The translations under genes and the position numbers were made by a program. The notes under the pieces were generated by a model. The model did no database searches. It was not told the origin of the DNA and was given only the letters and a program-made list of their open reading frames with translations. Below are positions 1 through 9,504 of a stretch of DNA of 64,000 nt, in pieces. Positions within the stretch are counted from its first letter, which is position 1. Each line of letters opens with the position of its first letter. Source of the stretch: Coenobita brevimanus (Eukaryota; Arthropoda; Malacostraca; Decapoda; Coenobitidae); contig CM064663.1 of NCBI GenBank assembly GCA_032717465.1, positions 15,395,684 through 15,459,683 on the forward strand, in the 5' to 3' direction.

Positions 1-106
1 TTTGCAAGTACCAAAAGTAAACAGTCTTCACTGACACTGCACTGACACTGCACTACACCAAAACCGACTGCACTTCACTCAAACTGACTTGACATCCGAC
101 TGAACC

Positions 107-111
<5 letters not shown>

Positions 112-140
<29 letters not shown>
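112..140. repeat. Homopolymer T tract
   Basis: An uninterrupted run of about 28 T. It may be the tail of a minus-strand retrotransposon. It is one of two candidate 3' limits for the LINE that lies to its right, the other being the T-rich stretch at 367-430. Confidence 0.8.
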
Positions 141-141
<1 letters not shown>

Positions 142-238
142 CTCGGCCTATCAACCATTGGGGCCGAAGCCCCTGGTTATTAAGGCCATTTATATATATA
201 TGTATATACATTTAAACATATATACATATATATACAAA

Positions 239-248
<10 letters not shown>

Positions 249-297
<49 letters not shown>
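249..297. repeat. (AC)n microsatellite
   Basis: Pure AC dinucleotide tract of roughly 24 units, preceded by TA-rich sequence. The reading frame that spans it is a Tyr/Ile/Thr/His repeat product and is not a gene. Confidence 0.95.
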
Positions 298-300
<3 letters not shown>

Positions 301-550
301 TCTATGCATACATACAGACACACTTTCATGCAAACGTACATATATATATAATAATTTTAATCTTATTTAATTTTTTTTTTTGTATTTTTATTTTTTTTTA
401 ATTTTTTCTTGGTTTTATATTTTTTATACCTTATATTATAAAAAAAAATTAATGTAAAGACCCTAAATCTAATCACCTAACAGACAAATCGCTAACCTAT
501 ACTAAATCTTACAGAGACAAATAGCCAGACCTACACTAATGGTAAAAATA

Positions 551-641
551 CCTCGACTAACAGAACACCATCGACTGCAGATATGTAATGCCTTTCTACA
601 TTACATACCTGCACTCATCACCTGGTGACTGTCAGTCGAGG
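551..641 (-). ncRNA. Structured 3' UTR motif, copy 1
   Basis: Three nested helices are visible. P1 pairs 551-558 with 634-641 (8 bp). P2 pairs CACCA at 566-570 with TGGTG at 623-627. P3 pairs 576-590 with 599-613 (15 bp, one being a G-U wobble on the element strand) around an 8-nt loop at 591-598. The joining segments are TCGAC (571-575), CTCATCACC (614-622) and ACTGTC (628-633). These are almost identical in copy 2, while the stems differ. On the element strand the joiner reads GGTGATGAG. It is probably an RNA element recognised by the reverse transcriptase or acting in processing; this function is inferred. Confidence 0.75.
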
Positions 642-787
642 CACAACCTAATATAGGGGACATCAATATATGAAAGGGAACCAGACGAGTCAGGAACATT
701 TCCATATACGTCAGCTGTCGTCCCTAATTAGAATAACTTAAGCAAGATAATATAATGTATTTACATAATTGTACAGAAAGTGAAGAA

Positions 788-878
788 CCTCGCCCAGCAG
801 ACCACCATCGACTGCAAGTGCCCAATACCTTCCTATATTGCACACTTGCACTCATCAGCTGGTGACTGTCAGGCGAGG
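788..878 (-). ncRNA. Structured 3' UTR motif, copy 2
   Basis: Same architecture as copy 1. P1 pairs 788-794 with 872-878. P2 pairs CACCA at 803-807 with TGGTG at 860-864. P3 pairs 813-827 with 836-850 (14 of 15 positions, counting one G-U wobble on the element strand) around the loop at 828-835. One P1 pair and four P3 pairs show compensatory double changes relative to copy 1. The joiners TCGAC and ACTGTC are unchanged. On the element strand this copy carries CTGATGAG before P3. Confidence 0.75.
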
Positions 879-1026
879 AACTTGGCTTAATGTAGGGGAC
901 ATCAATATTAGAAATAGATCGGTGGGAGGAGGAACTATTTAAAATATGTCAACTGTCAACCCTAATTAATATTACAATATATACATATTTACTCTTCATA
1001 AAAACCATAACCACACAGTAAAAAAG

Positions 1027-4000
1027 TCACATCACTCTGATCAGTCCGGTCTCTCTCAAGAAAGCCATCAATTTATCAGTCATAACAATGTCCCCATCAC
1101 CCAGGATGGTGGAAAGGGTGAAGGGGACGTCTACTGCGCCGCAGTAATTTTTAAGTGAAGCACGTTCACGAATAAATCGCCGACAGCGCAGGATGATATG
1201 ACTGATAGATAACACCGCATTACAGATGTCACAGTGCGGTGGGAAGCGTCTTTCCATATATGGTTTTATGTGGGTTAAAATGGTGGCATTAAGCCGCAAC
1301 CGTGCTAACACTTTTTCTTCTAGGCGACTGGGACGGTTGGCAGTGTCCCAGTCGCCCAGGTACGGCTTACAAGTTGGAATATTTAGTCTGGTCCACTGAC
1401 CTTGCCACAGAAGATTTATTGATTTCTTTCCGAGAGAGAGACTCGACCGTAGATCACGAGGAACGTCCCAAGTCTCCTCGAGTTCTACAGCCGACTTTGC
1501 AAGTAAGTCAGCCTGCTCATTGCCGTAGATACGACAATGACCAGGCACCCAGATCAGCGTGAATGACTTGTTGCATGAATGCAACTTATTAACGATGCGG
1601 CCCTGGATCTCGTGAGAGTCCGTAGTACAAGATGCAATTGCCTGAAGGGCTGATTTTGAATCTGAAAATATGACAAATGAGTCATGCCTAGAATTGAGAG
1701 CATAGTCTATGGCTTTGTCAATAGCAAAGAGTTCTGAAGTAAACACAGATGTATGAGTCGGCAACCGATACCTGAGGGCACATTCAGTCGACCACACACT
1801 TGCACCCACACATTCACTCGACTTGGAGCCGTCGGTGTACAATTGATGGGACCCCAAGTGACGAACAATGATGTTACGAAACAAGTGGTGGACCTCCGCC
1901 TCCGGCGCCTTGGCCTTTGGTGCTGGGAGCCATGATACATCCACTGTAAAGCTGGGTGGCTCCCAAGGCGCTATATTTTTTAGCACCAACTTGTCACAGT
2001 CACTGGGGTCGACACCAAGCTCCTGAGTCAGTAAGTGGAGGCGAGCGGCAAGTGGCCGACGCACCCCCCGCAGAAGGTGGTGGTATTGACGCAGGGGGGT
2101 ACAGGCCACATTGCCGATATTGCTTTTCCTTAATGTTCGTAGTCCATACGAAAATGCCAGGTGGTCACGGCGAATACGGAGGGGAGGCACATTCGCCTCC
2201 ACTTCCATACGAGCTACACGGGTACACCGGACAGCTCCAAGACACATTCGCAAGCATTTATTCTGTAACACATCCAATCCTTTCAGCGTGGCATCAGATG
2301 CCGAGCCATACACCTGTGCGCCATAGTCTAGCTTTGATCGAATAAGGGACTTATACACCATTAATAAAGATTTTCTGTCGGCACCCCAGGTAGTACCCGC
2401 TACGTACTTGAGGACATTTAACGGTTTATCACAACGAGCAAGCAAAGTATTAACGTGAAGTTTAAAATTCATTCTACGATCAAAATGTATTCCTAAAAAT
2501 TTTACAGAATTTTGAAAAGGTACCGGCTGATTATCCAAAGTTAAGCACAAATTAGGTACGTTACGATTAGTGAAAACTATAGCGGCACACTTACGTACGG
2601 AAAACTTAAATCCCCACTGCAAGGCCCATTGGTGGACGGAGTCAAGGGCTGCTTGAATCCGCCCAGCCGAAAATTGTGCATTACGGGAAGAGTGCCATAT
2701 TGCACAATCGTCAGCGTAGAGCGAGTATTTAAGATTCCTCGGGATGGGAGCTGATGACAGAATATCATTGATCATAATACTAAATAAAGTAGGACTAAGC
2801 ACACTTCCCTGTGGCACCCCGTTTTCCTGGATAAATATATCCGATGTTACGTTACGGGGCAATTTGACAGAGAAAGTTCTGTCCCTTAAGAAATTTGAAA
2901 TAAAAACAGGCAAATTTCCTCTTAAACCATAAGCATAGAGCTTCATTAATATACCGTGTCGCCAGGTCATGTCATAGGCTTTATGGATGTCCAGGAACAC
3001 CCCTATCATGAATTCTTTATTGGCAAATGCCTCTGCAATACAATGCTCCAAATTCATTAAATGATCTAGTGAACTTCTGTATTTACGGAAGCCACATTGT
3101 TGATCATTTAACAAATTCTTCGACTCTAAAACAAAAAGAAGCCTATTGTTAACCATTCGTTCCATGACCTTACATAGACAAGAAGTCAACACAATAGGAC
3201 GAAATGAAGTGGGATTCATAAGACGACCAGCCTCTTTGGGTATCGGTATGACGTGCGCAAAGTGCCATGAGTTTGGGAACGTTCGAGACGCCCAAATCTC
3301 ATTGTACAATGCTAACATCTTAATCAGGTTGTCCTGATTAAGATGCTGGATCATACCGTACGTGATGGTGTCTGGTCCAGGGCTGGTGTCTTTACAGGAT
3401 TTAAGGGCAAGGAGCAATTCATCTAGCGTAAACTCTTGGTTGTACAGGGAGTTTACGTCTTCTGTGGCAAAGTCTAATATCTGTAGCTCAGCCGTGCGTT
3501 TATGATGTTGGAAACGCGGGTCATAATTGGCTGAGCTACTTACATGAGAAAAACTCCTGGCGAGGATGTTAGCAACGTCCACGGGCTCGTCATAGATGTT
3601 ATTATTTACTTGCAAGGTGGTAATGGGGAAATATGGGCCTTTATTATTTAATATTCTTATGGTGGACCAGACTTTACGTAATGGTGTTGTACGAGTCACC
3701 GTGGACACAAAGGACCGCCAGGAGTCACGTTTGGCCCTTCTTATTATTCTCCTTGCCTCAGCCCGTGCCTGTTTGTATGCAATAAAATTTTTCTCAGTGG
3801 GCTGACTATCAAAAATCCTGTATCTCCTATTGCGTTTTCTTAATGCTTGTCGGCAATCCGGCGTCCACCAATGTGCTCTATGCTTCGCATGAACTGTAGA
3901 AGTCTTGGGAATAGCAGCCTCAGCTGCGTGTAATATGGAAGTAGTTATATTTTCGACCTTAACATCTATGGTCTCCCCAGATATATCTAAATTGGCGATC

Positions 4001-4713
4001 CTTGAGAAGGATCCCCAATCTGCTTTCTTATAGTTAAATTTTGGAGGTGGAGGGTTCGAAATGATGTCGCGTGTATAAGAAAGACAGATGGGTAAATGAT
4101 CACTTCCCAAGGAGTCGTCGTAAGGGTCCCATGAGAGATCTTGATGTATACCAGGGGAGGCCAAAGATAAGTCAATGGCCGAAAAGTTACCAGTACGATC
4201 ATCTACACGAGTCGCTCTACCATCGTTCAGAAGACAGAGGTTGGACTGTAGTATTAGGTCGGCTACTTGCTCCCCACGACCATCGATCCTCAAGCTACCC
4301 CATTGATAGTGATGGGCGTTAAAATCGCCCAACACTAACTTATTCCCAGGGAGATGTTCAACTAGTGAATTTAAAGCATCACTATCAATGGGGCCATGTG
4401 GAGGACAGTACAGAGAGCAAATAGACAGATACGTGTTATTAAATTTTACTCTGCACGCGACAGCTTCCAGAGTAGAATTTAGAATCACTTCCGTTTGTGG
4501 GTGTGATTTATGTGTGTATATGGCTACTCCGTGACCTTCATATCTTCTATACGAGTGGTAGTGTTTGAACTGTGGAGGATCAGGGTGATCCTCCAGGCGC
4601 GTCTCCTGTAAACAAACAACGTCTGGCCTGTGTATAGAAAGCAAGATTGCTATATTGTGTAACTTATTCCCAATACTTCTACAATTCCACTGTAGTATAG
4701 TGAATGCGGCGGT
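1027..4713 (-). CDS. LINE ORF2: endonuclease, reverse transcriptase, RNase H
   Basis: About 1,228 residues in an uninterrupted frame. APE-type endonuclease occupies roughly residues 1-220 (QWNCRS near the start, LQETRL, LGDFNAHH, SDHLPI). RT is in the centre with LYADDCAIW near residue 668. RNase H follows (LYTDGSKSSE near 960, then SELFAIDKA, IFSDSKSAL and GNEQADLLAKSA). A C-X2-C-X7-H-X4-C motif lies near residue 1160. The frame begins directly after the ORF1 TAA (4714-4716) and is in the same frame as ORF1. The endonuclease N-terminus (TAAFTILQWNCRSIGNK) lies between that TAA and the first non-AUG start candidate, a TTG at 4644. The first Met is only about residue 460, so normal AUG initiation cannot give the full enzyme. 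The product nicks target DNA and copies the element RNA at the break (family knowledge). Confidence 0.9.
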   Translation of the reverse strand, partial: TAAFTILQWNCRSIGNKLHNIAILLSIHRPDVVCLQETRLEDHPDPPQFKHYHSYRRYEGHGVAIYTHKSHPQTEVILNSTLEAVACRVKFNNTYLSICSLYCPPHGPIDSDALNSLVEHLPGNKLVLGDFNAHHYQWGSLRIDGRGEQVADLILQSNLCLLNDGRATRVDDRTGNFSAIDLSLASPGIHQDLSWDPYDDSLGSDHLPICLSYTRDIISNPPPPKFNYKKADWGSFSRIANLDISGETIDVKVENITTSILHAAEAAIPKTSTVHAKHRAHWWTPDCRQALRKRNRRYRIFDSQPTEKNFIAYKQARAEARRIIRRAKRDSWRSFVSTVTRTTPLRKVWSTIRILNNKGPYFPITTLQVNNNIYDEPVDVANILARSFSHVSSSANYDPRFQHHKRTAELQILDFATEDVNSLYNQEFTLDELLLALKSCKDTSPGPDTITYGMIQHLNQDNLIKMLALYNEIWASRTFPNSWHFAHVIPIPKEAGRLMNPTSFRPIVLTSCLCKVMERMVNNRLLFVLESKNLLNDQQCGFRKYRSSLDHLMNLEHCIAEAFANKEFMIGVFLDIHKAYDMTWRHGILMKLYAYGLRGNLPVFISNFLRDRTFSVKLPRNVTSDIFIQENGVPQGSVLSPTLFSIMINDILSSAPIPRNLKYSLYADDCAIWHSSRNAQFSAGRIQAALDSVHQWALQWGFKFSVRKCAAIVFTNRNVPNLCLTLDNQPVPFQNSVKFLGIHFDRRMNFKLHVNTLLARCDKPLNVLKYVAGTTWGADRKSLLMVYKSLIRSKLDYGAQVYGSASDATLKGLDVLQNKCLRMCLGAVRCTRVARMEVEANVPPLRIRRDHLAFSYGLRTLRKSNIGNVACTPLRQYHHLLRGVRRPLAARLHLLTQELGVDPSDCDKLVLKNIAPWEPPSFTVDVSWLPAPKAKAPEAEVHHLFRNIIVRHLGSHQLYTDGSKSSECVGASVWSTECALRYRLPTHTSVFTSELFAIDKAIDYALNSRHDSFVIFSDSKSALQAIASCTTDSHEIQGRIVNKLHSCNKSFTLIWVPGHCRIYGNEQADLLAKSAVELEETWDVPRDLRSSLSLGKKSINLLWQGQWTRLNIPTCKPYLGDWDTANRPSRLEEKVLARLRLNATILTHIKPYMERRFPPHCDICNAVLSISHIILRCRRFIRERASLKNYCGAVDVPFTLSTILGDGDIVMTDKLMAFLRETGLIRVM

Positions 4714-6051
4714 TTAAGATTTACGGGGGGGGCCAGTGTGTTTAGTTTTTTTATGCCCCCCGCGACCAGGCGAGTGGCTACCGGGGGACCTTTCCCAGTG
4801 CTTGCTGACGGAAACCTCCATATTTTGGTCAATAACAAGGCTTCCAGATTCCACCGAGGAAGAGCTATTCTTCCTCTCCCTCGCTGGGCTAGGAGCAGGG
4901 AGGACATGAGGACGTGGCTTTGAAAGGGTGGTGAAGTTATGTTTTACAGTCTTGTCAGGCTTCGATTTAGGCTTGACTGACTGAGAAGCAGCAGCGGCCT
5001 GTGAGTATGATGAAGCTTTGGGGAGGTCAGTTAGAGAGTTGAATCTTACAGGAGGTTTAGAGGTGGAGGTGGAGGTAGAGTGAGTGACTTGATTAACAAG
5101 CACGAGATCAGTCTGCGTCTCCACAGTGCACATCACAGGGCGGGACATCACTGCCGAAGCATAGGACCTATTCGGTGTGGGAGTTGCATGCAACTCCTTC
5201 ACCTTTTTCCTTGCTTCGTAGAAAGAGACACCCTCAGTTGCCTTCACCGCACAGACCTCTTTCTCCTCCTTCCACTTGGGACAATCCCTAGAGGAAGTGA
5301 AGTGAGCACCCTTGCAGTGAAAGCAGCTGACACCCTCTGATGTGCAATGGTCAGCATCATGACCTTGCGTTGCGCACTTGCCACAGACTGATTGAGAAGC
5401 CCGACAAGACTTTTCATGGTGTCCATATAACTGACATCGTAAACAATGAAGTGGGTTGGGGATGTATGTCCGTACGTTAACAATTTCATACCCCACTTTG
5501 ATATGGGTTGGGAGAGTCACTTTACCGAAAGTCAATATAACAGTTGCCGTTTTCGTCCTCCTGCCCTCGGAAAATCTCGTGATGAAACGGGCTTCAATTA
5601 CATGTTCATGAGCAAGTTCACGTACGATGTCGTCCTCTTCCATGGCCATGAGGTCCCTGCAAGTGATGACTCCCTTGCAGGAATTCATGGAGTGAGGGAT
5701 CGACGGCACAACATCATAGCAATGGAATTTGCTCATCTTCATCAAATCCTTAACCTGGGACGAGTTTGCAGTCTTTACTAGGAGATCTCCGCTAGCAAGT
5801 TTTTTGACCTGTTCTACCTCTCCTGCACATCCATCAATCACCTTCTTGATAATGAAGGGATTGAGGCTGGACAGGGGAGTAGAACCAACCGCGTGCAACA
5901 AAACAAAACTCGCATTATTTACATCAATGTCTAGCAAAGGGCGTGTCCGGGGCCGTTCAGTCTGGGGGTAGTTCGTCCGTGAGACAGTCGGGAGTCGGTC
6001 AGGACTACCTCCCCCCCTGAAGGAGGGGGAGGCAGCAGTGGCGTCCGCCAT
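4714..6051 (-). CDS. LINE ORF1: Gag-like protein with zinc knuckles
   Basis: 445 residues from an ATG at 6051 (MADATAASPSF). A GTG nine bases upstream is less likely. The middle holds an RRM-like or Gag core (KKVIDGCAGEVEQVKKLASGDLLV region), then three Cys/His knuckles starting CLRCQLYGHHEKSC, CGKCATQGHDADHC and CFHCKGAHFTSSRDC. A Ser/Pro/Lys-rich basic tail ends in a GGHKKTKHTGPPRKS-like stretch. Such proteins bind element RNA and act as nucleic acid chaperones in the RNP. The stop is a TAA at 4714-4716, immediately followed in the same frame by ORF2. A strong hairpin lies six bases upstream of the ATG. Confidence 0.88.
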   Translation of the reverse strand: MADATAASPSFRGGGSPDRLPTVSRTNYPQTERPRTRPLLDIDVNNASFVLLHAVGSTPLSSLNPFIIKKVIDGCAGEVEQVKKLASGDLLVKTANSSQVKDLMKMSKFHCYDVVPSIPHSMNSCKGVITCRDLMAMEEDDIVRELAHEHVIEARFITRFSEGRRTKTATVILTFGKVTLPTHIKVGYEIVNVRTYIPNPLHCLRCQLYGHHEKSCRASQSVCGKCATQGHDADHCTSEGVSCFHCKGAHFTSSRDCPKWKEEKEVCAVKATEGVSFYEARKKVKELHATPTPNRSYASAVMSRPVMCTVETQTDLVLVNQVTHSTSTSTSKPPVRFNSLTDLPKASSYSQAAAASQSVKPKSKPDKTVKHNFTTLSKPRPHVLPAPSPARERKNSSSSVESGSLVIDQNMEVSVSKHWERSPGSHSPGRGGHKKTKHTGPPRKS

Positions 6052-6056
6052 AGTAA

Positions 6057-6082
6057 CCACTTCCCCCTAACGGGGGAAGTGG
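6057..6082 (-). promoter_or_regulatory. GC-rich hairpin just upstream of ORF1 ATG
   Basis: A perfect 11-bp stem (6057-6067 with 6072-6082) closes a 4-nt loop. It ends six bases 5' of the ORF1 start on the element RNA. A second G/C-rich hairpin (about 6010-6034) lies just inside ORF1. A stem this close to a start codon could slow scanning or mark an internal entry site; this is inference. Confidence 0.6.
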
Positions 6083-6440
6083 GAAGAAAGAGAAATAACA
6101 AACAAGGGACAAAAAAACCAGGACAACACACCTATGGCTAAGATTGCCCTCTCAAACCACTCCAGGGAGGCCCGACCGTGTTACTTCACACCCCAGAGCG
6201 ATCAGTGGGGGGGACCCTCCGTGGGCGAGTAAGCAAAGGTAATCTTAGTAAAAAGATATAGACACTTACTATATCTCTAGCAAGGGTAGGGAGGAAAATT
6301 AGTACTAGCTATCCTAAGTGTCACCAGAAGGGTGAAAAAAAAAAAACTAATGCCGGTGAGGCAGCCCTGAAAACTAGAGGAGAGCCAGAAAAACACGTCT
6401 AAACTCTCCACGACCATGCATCAAAGTCCTCCGAACCTGC

Positions 6441-7563
6441 CCTAGCCTCCCCCCAACTTTATATAAGCTTGCATTTTACTAGAAATGTCTACATTCTACG
6501 AGAACAACAGTTGCCAATTCAGAGACAACCAAACCATGCCAAAGCTTTCCAGATTACATAACACTAAATCATTTACCATACGAACTTAAATTACATAATT
6601 TAACAAGCAATCACATAAATAAATCATTTTAGAGAAAAAATTACAAAAATCAATGCATAACTTACAATATAACTATGCTCACAAACAGCAGGCTAACTGG
6701 CAACTCTGACTTGTATCGGACCCAGCCTACATAAAATGCTGGGAAATATCGAGATGCTTCTCGAACACCTAACTGGCAAATCTCGATTCTTATCAGTATA
6801 ATCTCCAACTTGAAAGGCAGATGGTGTCAGTCTCGGAGGCTCGGAGATGTGTTGATAGAAGATGTCACTCTCTGAAACTCAGGGCTGTGTTGATAGATGA
6901 TATCACCCCCGTAAACTCCAGGGTTTGGTTAGATATCAGGGTTGATTGAAGTGCGGAATAGCCTCAGTCCTACTAGAACCTTACCATACAACGTCGAATT
7001 CTCACTCAGTAATTGTTGAGAATAAATGAGTATGAGTAGGAATGTGTGAGTAAAGATGAGTAACAAGTAGTCGGTGAGAGGTGCATGGTGTTTTTTGCTT
7101 GGGTTGTACGATCTCTTCACCTCTATGTCAGTGTGGTGATAAAACAGAGAAGGGGGTTGGTCAAAATAGTGGGGTCAGGTGGTTGTGAGTCATTACTCAC
7201 TCTTCATTTGCTTGTTTTGTTTTTCTTTCTCGATGTATTCTTGGTCCCTTTTTCTTGTGCTTTACTCGTTGTGGGAGTATACTCGCTTGTGGTTACTTGA
7301 TTGAAGAAGTTTTGGCTCGTAGGCGTTGGTTCGTACATTCACGCCACCAAAAATTTTATGTCCATCTTGTGACTGATTCTATAGTAGTAGTAGCCGAAAT
7401 GGAGTAAATAGTGAGTAGATATGTGGGGAAACAACTTCAGTTCCCTCGTCGTTAATGACAGAAGTAAGAAATGGATACTGGGTCATGATTGTAGTTTATT
7501 ATCTTCAAAGGTAAAGCTCAAGTTGAGCACAGTGAGTAACACAAGAGCATTTACGAGGTATAT
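6441..7563. other. No gene recognised
   Basis: AT-rich sequence with short open frames and no family motif. A 70-residue hydrophobic frame at 7085-7300 has no supporting features. Confidence 0.5.
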
Positions 7564-7655
7564 GCTAACTAACTTCTCACTAGACCCCTCTTCCCTTCTC
7601 TCTTTGTCTACAACCTCTCGCCCCTGTCACTAGCCTCCTAACTAAGTTCTCACTA
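7564..7655. repeat. Tandem duplication, 73-bp period, first copy uninterrupted
   Basis: The segment from CTAACTAA at 7564 to TAGCCTC at about 7637 repeats from 7638. The second copy runs to the TA at 7654-7655, where a transposon interrupts it, and resumes at 8340. The first copy reads CTCACTAGACCCC at the corresponding point and so preserves the empty site. Confidence 0.8.
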
Positions 7656-7729
7656 TGGTCAGACTCAAATATGAAGTCTGTTTGGGTGGGGCCCGGGTGG
7701 GGATTTCCCTCTCTACAGCTCTGCCAAAC

Positions 7730-7769
<40 letters not shown>

Positions 7770-8337
7770 GATTGAGAAAGTTTTAATATATTTATAAGTT
7801 GTGTTTTCTTCTATATTGTTTCGACCTTTTTTCCACACCACCACTGAGGTAAAACTCTTGGTGTGTGTTTTTTTTTATAGAGGTTTCCCCAGTAGGCATA
7901 AGTCCTCTCTCTGATCTTTCTTCTAAAAAATACTTGTTCACATTGTAAATAAGTTCTTTCTCCCGACTGTGGAGCACACGAGAGCGAGCCGGAGTAGCTG
8001 CCATCGTGGGTGGGGATCAGGGAGGAAGTGACCGGTCACCTGTAGTCTGAGGTGGGTGTCCTTGACCTCTTGCAACGTCGGAAAGCGACGTTGTCACGTG
8101 GTGTGGAATTTATACAAATCATTGCTATTATCCTAAAATGTGACACATTCATAGCACTATATAGCCTTATTTAATATATTTAATAAGTACAGAATATTTA
8201 ATATACAATTTCAAATAGTAAATAGCTGACATATGACAGAGAGAGAGATAGGTACTGGGGTTGATGCGGCAGAGCTGTAGAGAGGGAAATCCCCTCTCGG
8301 GCCCCACCCAAACGGACTTCATATTTGAGTCTGACCA
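7656..8337. mobile_element. TA-flanked TIR element (Tc1/mariner-type MITE)
   Basis: 682 bp, bounded by 70-bp terminal inverted repeats (7656-7725 and 8268-8337, about 90 percent or better identical) whose outer ends read TGGTCAGAC. TA dinucleotides at 7654-7655 and 8338-8339 form the target-site duplication. The unoccupied site survives in the adjacent tandem copy (TA at 7581-7582). No transposase is encoded. A CT microsatellite lies at 7732-7765. A TA duplication is typical of Tc1/mariner elements, but the TIR end sequence is not diagnostic, so the superfamily call is tentative. Confidence 0.75.
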
Positions 8338-8350
8338 TAGACCCCTCTTC

Positions 8351-8352
<2 letters not shown>

Positions 8353-8405
<53 letters not shown>
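8353..8405. repeat. (CT)n microsatellite
   Basis: About 26 CT units in the right flank of the TIR element. The sister copy of this tandem segment (near 7595) has only a short CTCTCT, so the tract expanded after duplication. Confidence 0.9.
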
Positions 8406-8413
<8 letters not shown>

Positions 8414-8433
8414 CGCCCCTGTCACTAGCCTCC

Positions 8434-9504
8434 TTCTGCCAGTCTAATTCTTCCTTCTTGTCTAGGAGGGCTTGTGTCACGTGTGACATGCGTGAAAGTT
8501 TCTAGAAGCCTGTGTGTCTGTGTGTATGTAGCATTTCCGGTGACACATTGTACATCTGGCATTTCTTTACTGAAATCTGCAAACACATTTCCTTTCCCAC
8601 ACCTGGCTTGACTATCATGTTACTTTTAAGACTACACATTTATGTTGCTATCTATTATGAGTTATAATTTATTATGATAATGTAGATTCCTAACAATATC
8701 ATTCCATCCATTCATCTAATCCTTTTCTGTTCATCAGAACTGTACAATCCTGGGGTTGGGATACTCAGTCCCGACATTTAAGGTGAGATTTCATTCCTGA
8801 ACCTTGAAAACTATTAGTCTTTATTTTTCGGGGGGGGGGGGGGAGGTGGAGAGTCATAGATTAAGTTTGTGCTTCCTCCTCAAGCCTAAATCTCATCAAG
8901 TCAAATTCCTAATTTAACCTGTAAGCAGGTCCATCCCAAGTCTATTCTTATATCTTAAAAACACTGCATATTTCTAACAGGACAATTAGTGTCTGAGGCT
9001 GTGCCTCTTCACTTGAAAGTCTAAGTGCATTCCAGTGGTTCAGTCTAAATTCTTTTGCATTTTTTTGTCGGCACACAATGTTTCACTTTATATATAAAAA
9101 CGTGAATAAATTTCTAGTGGGTGGTTGAAACTAAGCACACGCCCCCTTTACCAAACCTAAAGCGATGTCCATATGGTGCATATGGCTTTCCTCAGGTCTT
9201 TATCTATAACTAAACAAATATGTGGCACTGCAGCTTGTAAATTTTTGGCTGTATAGCAGACACAGGGAGTGCTGGAGCTCCCATTTCATCAGCCCTCTGG
9301 ACTAGCTCCTGACCATCCCCCTTTGCTGAACTTTTACTGTATTTCAACAACACAGAGAATAGGCCACATGCTCTCCAATACAAGTTCCTCTAACTGTCAA
9401 CACCAAACTACATGCACATTACACACTTCACTTATTATTAAAAGTTTTACAAACGAAAATTTGTAAATATTTACCAAGCCTCAGAGTCCCCGAGGGAGGG
9501 TACT
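8434..9504. other. No gene recognised
   Basis: AT-rich, non-coding by inspection. It includes a G homopolymer near 8830-8843. Confidence 0.5.

Larger units (their letters stand above)
541..1014 (-). repeat. Two-copy 237-bp tandem repeat in the LINE 3' UTR
   Basis: Two diverged direct copies (about 541-777 and 778-1014) sit downstream of the ORF2 stop. Each contains the same folded core (551-641 and 788-878) followed by a conserved block containing AGGGGACATCAATAT, and a terminal CCCTAATTA-like block. The corresponding outer stems start 237 bases apart. The copies have diverged clearly in unpaired spacers but keep their paired structure. Confidence 0.85.
430..6440 (-). mobile_element. I-group non-LTR retrotransposon, near complete
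   Basis: Minus-strand LINE with the expected order: 5' UTR (about 6060-6440), ORF1 (Gag), ORF2 (endonuclease, RT, RNase H, CCHC), and a long 3' UTR (about 430-1026). RNase H downstream of RT together with a zinc-knuckle ORF1 places it in the I group (I or Nimb-like) rather than Jockey, which usually lacks RNase H. Both ORFs are open over their full length, so the copy is young or still under selection. The 3' limit is uncertain (T-rich DNA at 367-430 or the T tract at 112-140), as is the 5' limit near 6440. I could not identify a target-site duplication. Confidence 0.85.

Noticed and set aside
158..370. 70-codon open frame over the AC repeat
   Set aside because: It is a product of the microsatellite (Thr/His repeats) with no other support.
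551..878. Hammerhead ribozyme in the LINE 3' UTR (CTGATGAG before a stem on the element strand)
   Set aside because: The GAAA strand after stem II is missing (GTCGATGG instead), copy 1 has GTGATGAG, and no stem I can form between the GTC and CTGATGAG. The fold is real but it is not a standard hammerhead.
7085..7300. Hydrophobic 71-codon open frame
   Set aside because: T-rich sequence gives chance Leu/Val/Phe runs; no homologous motif, no splice or promoter context.
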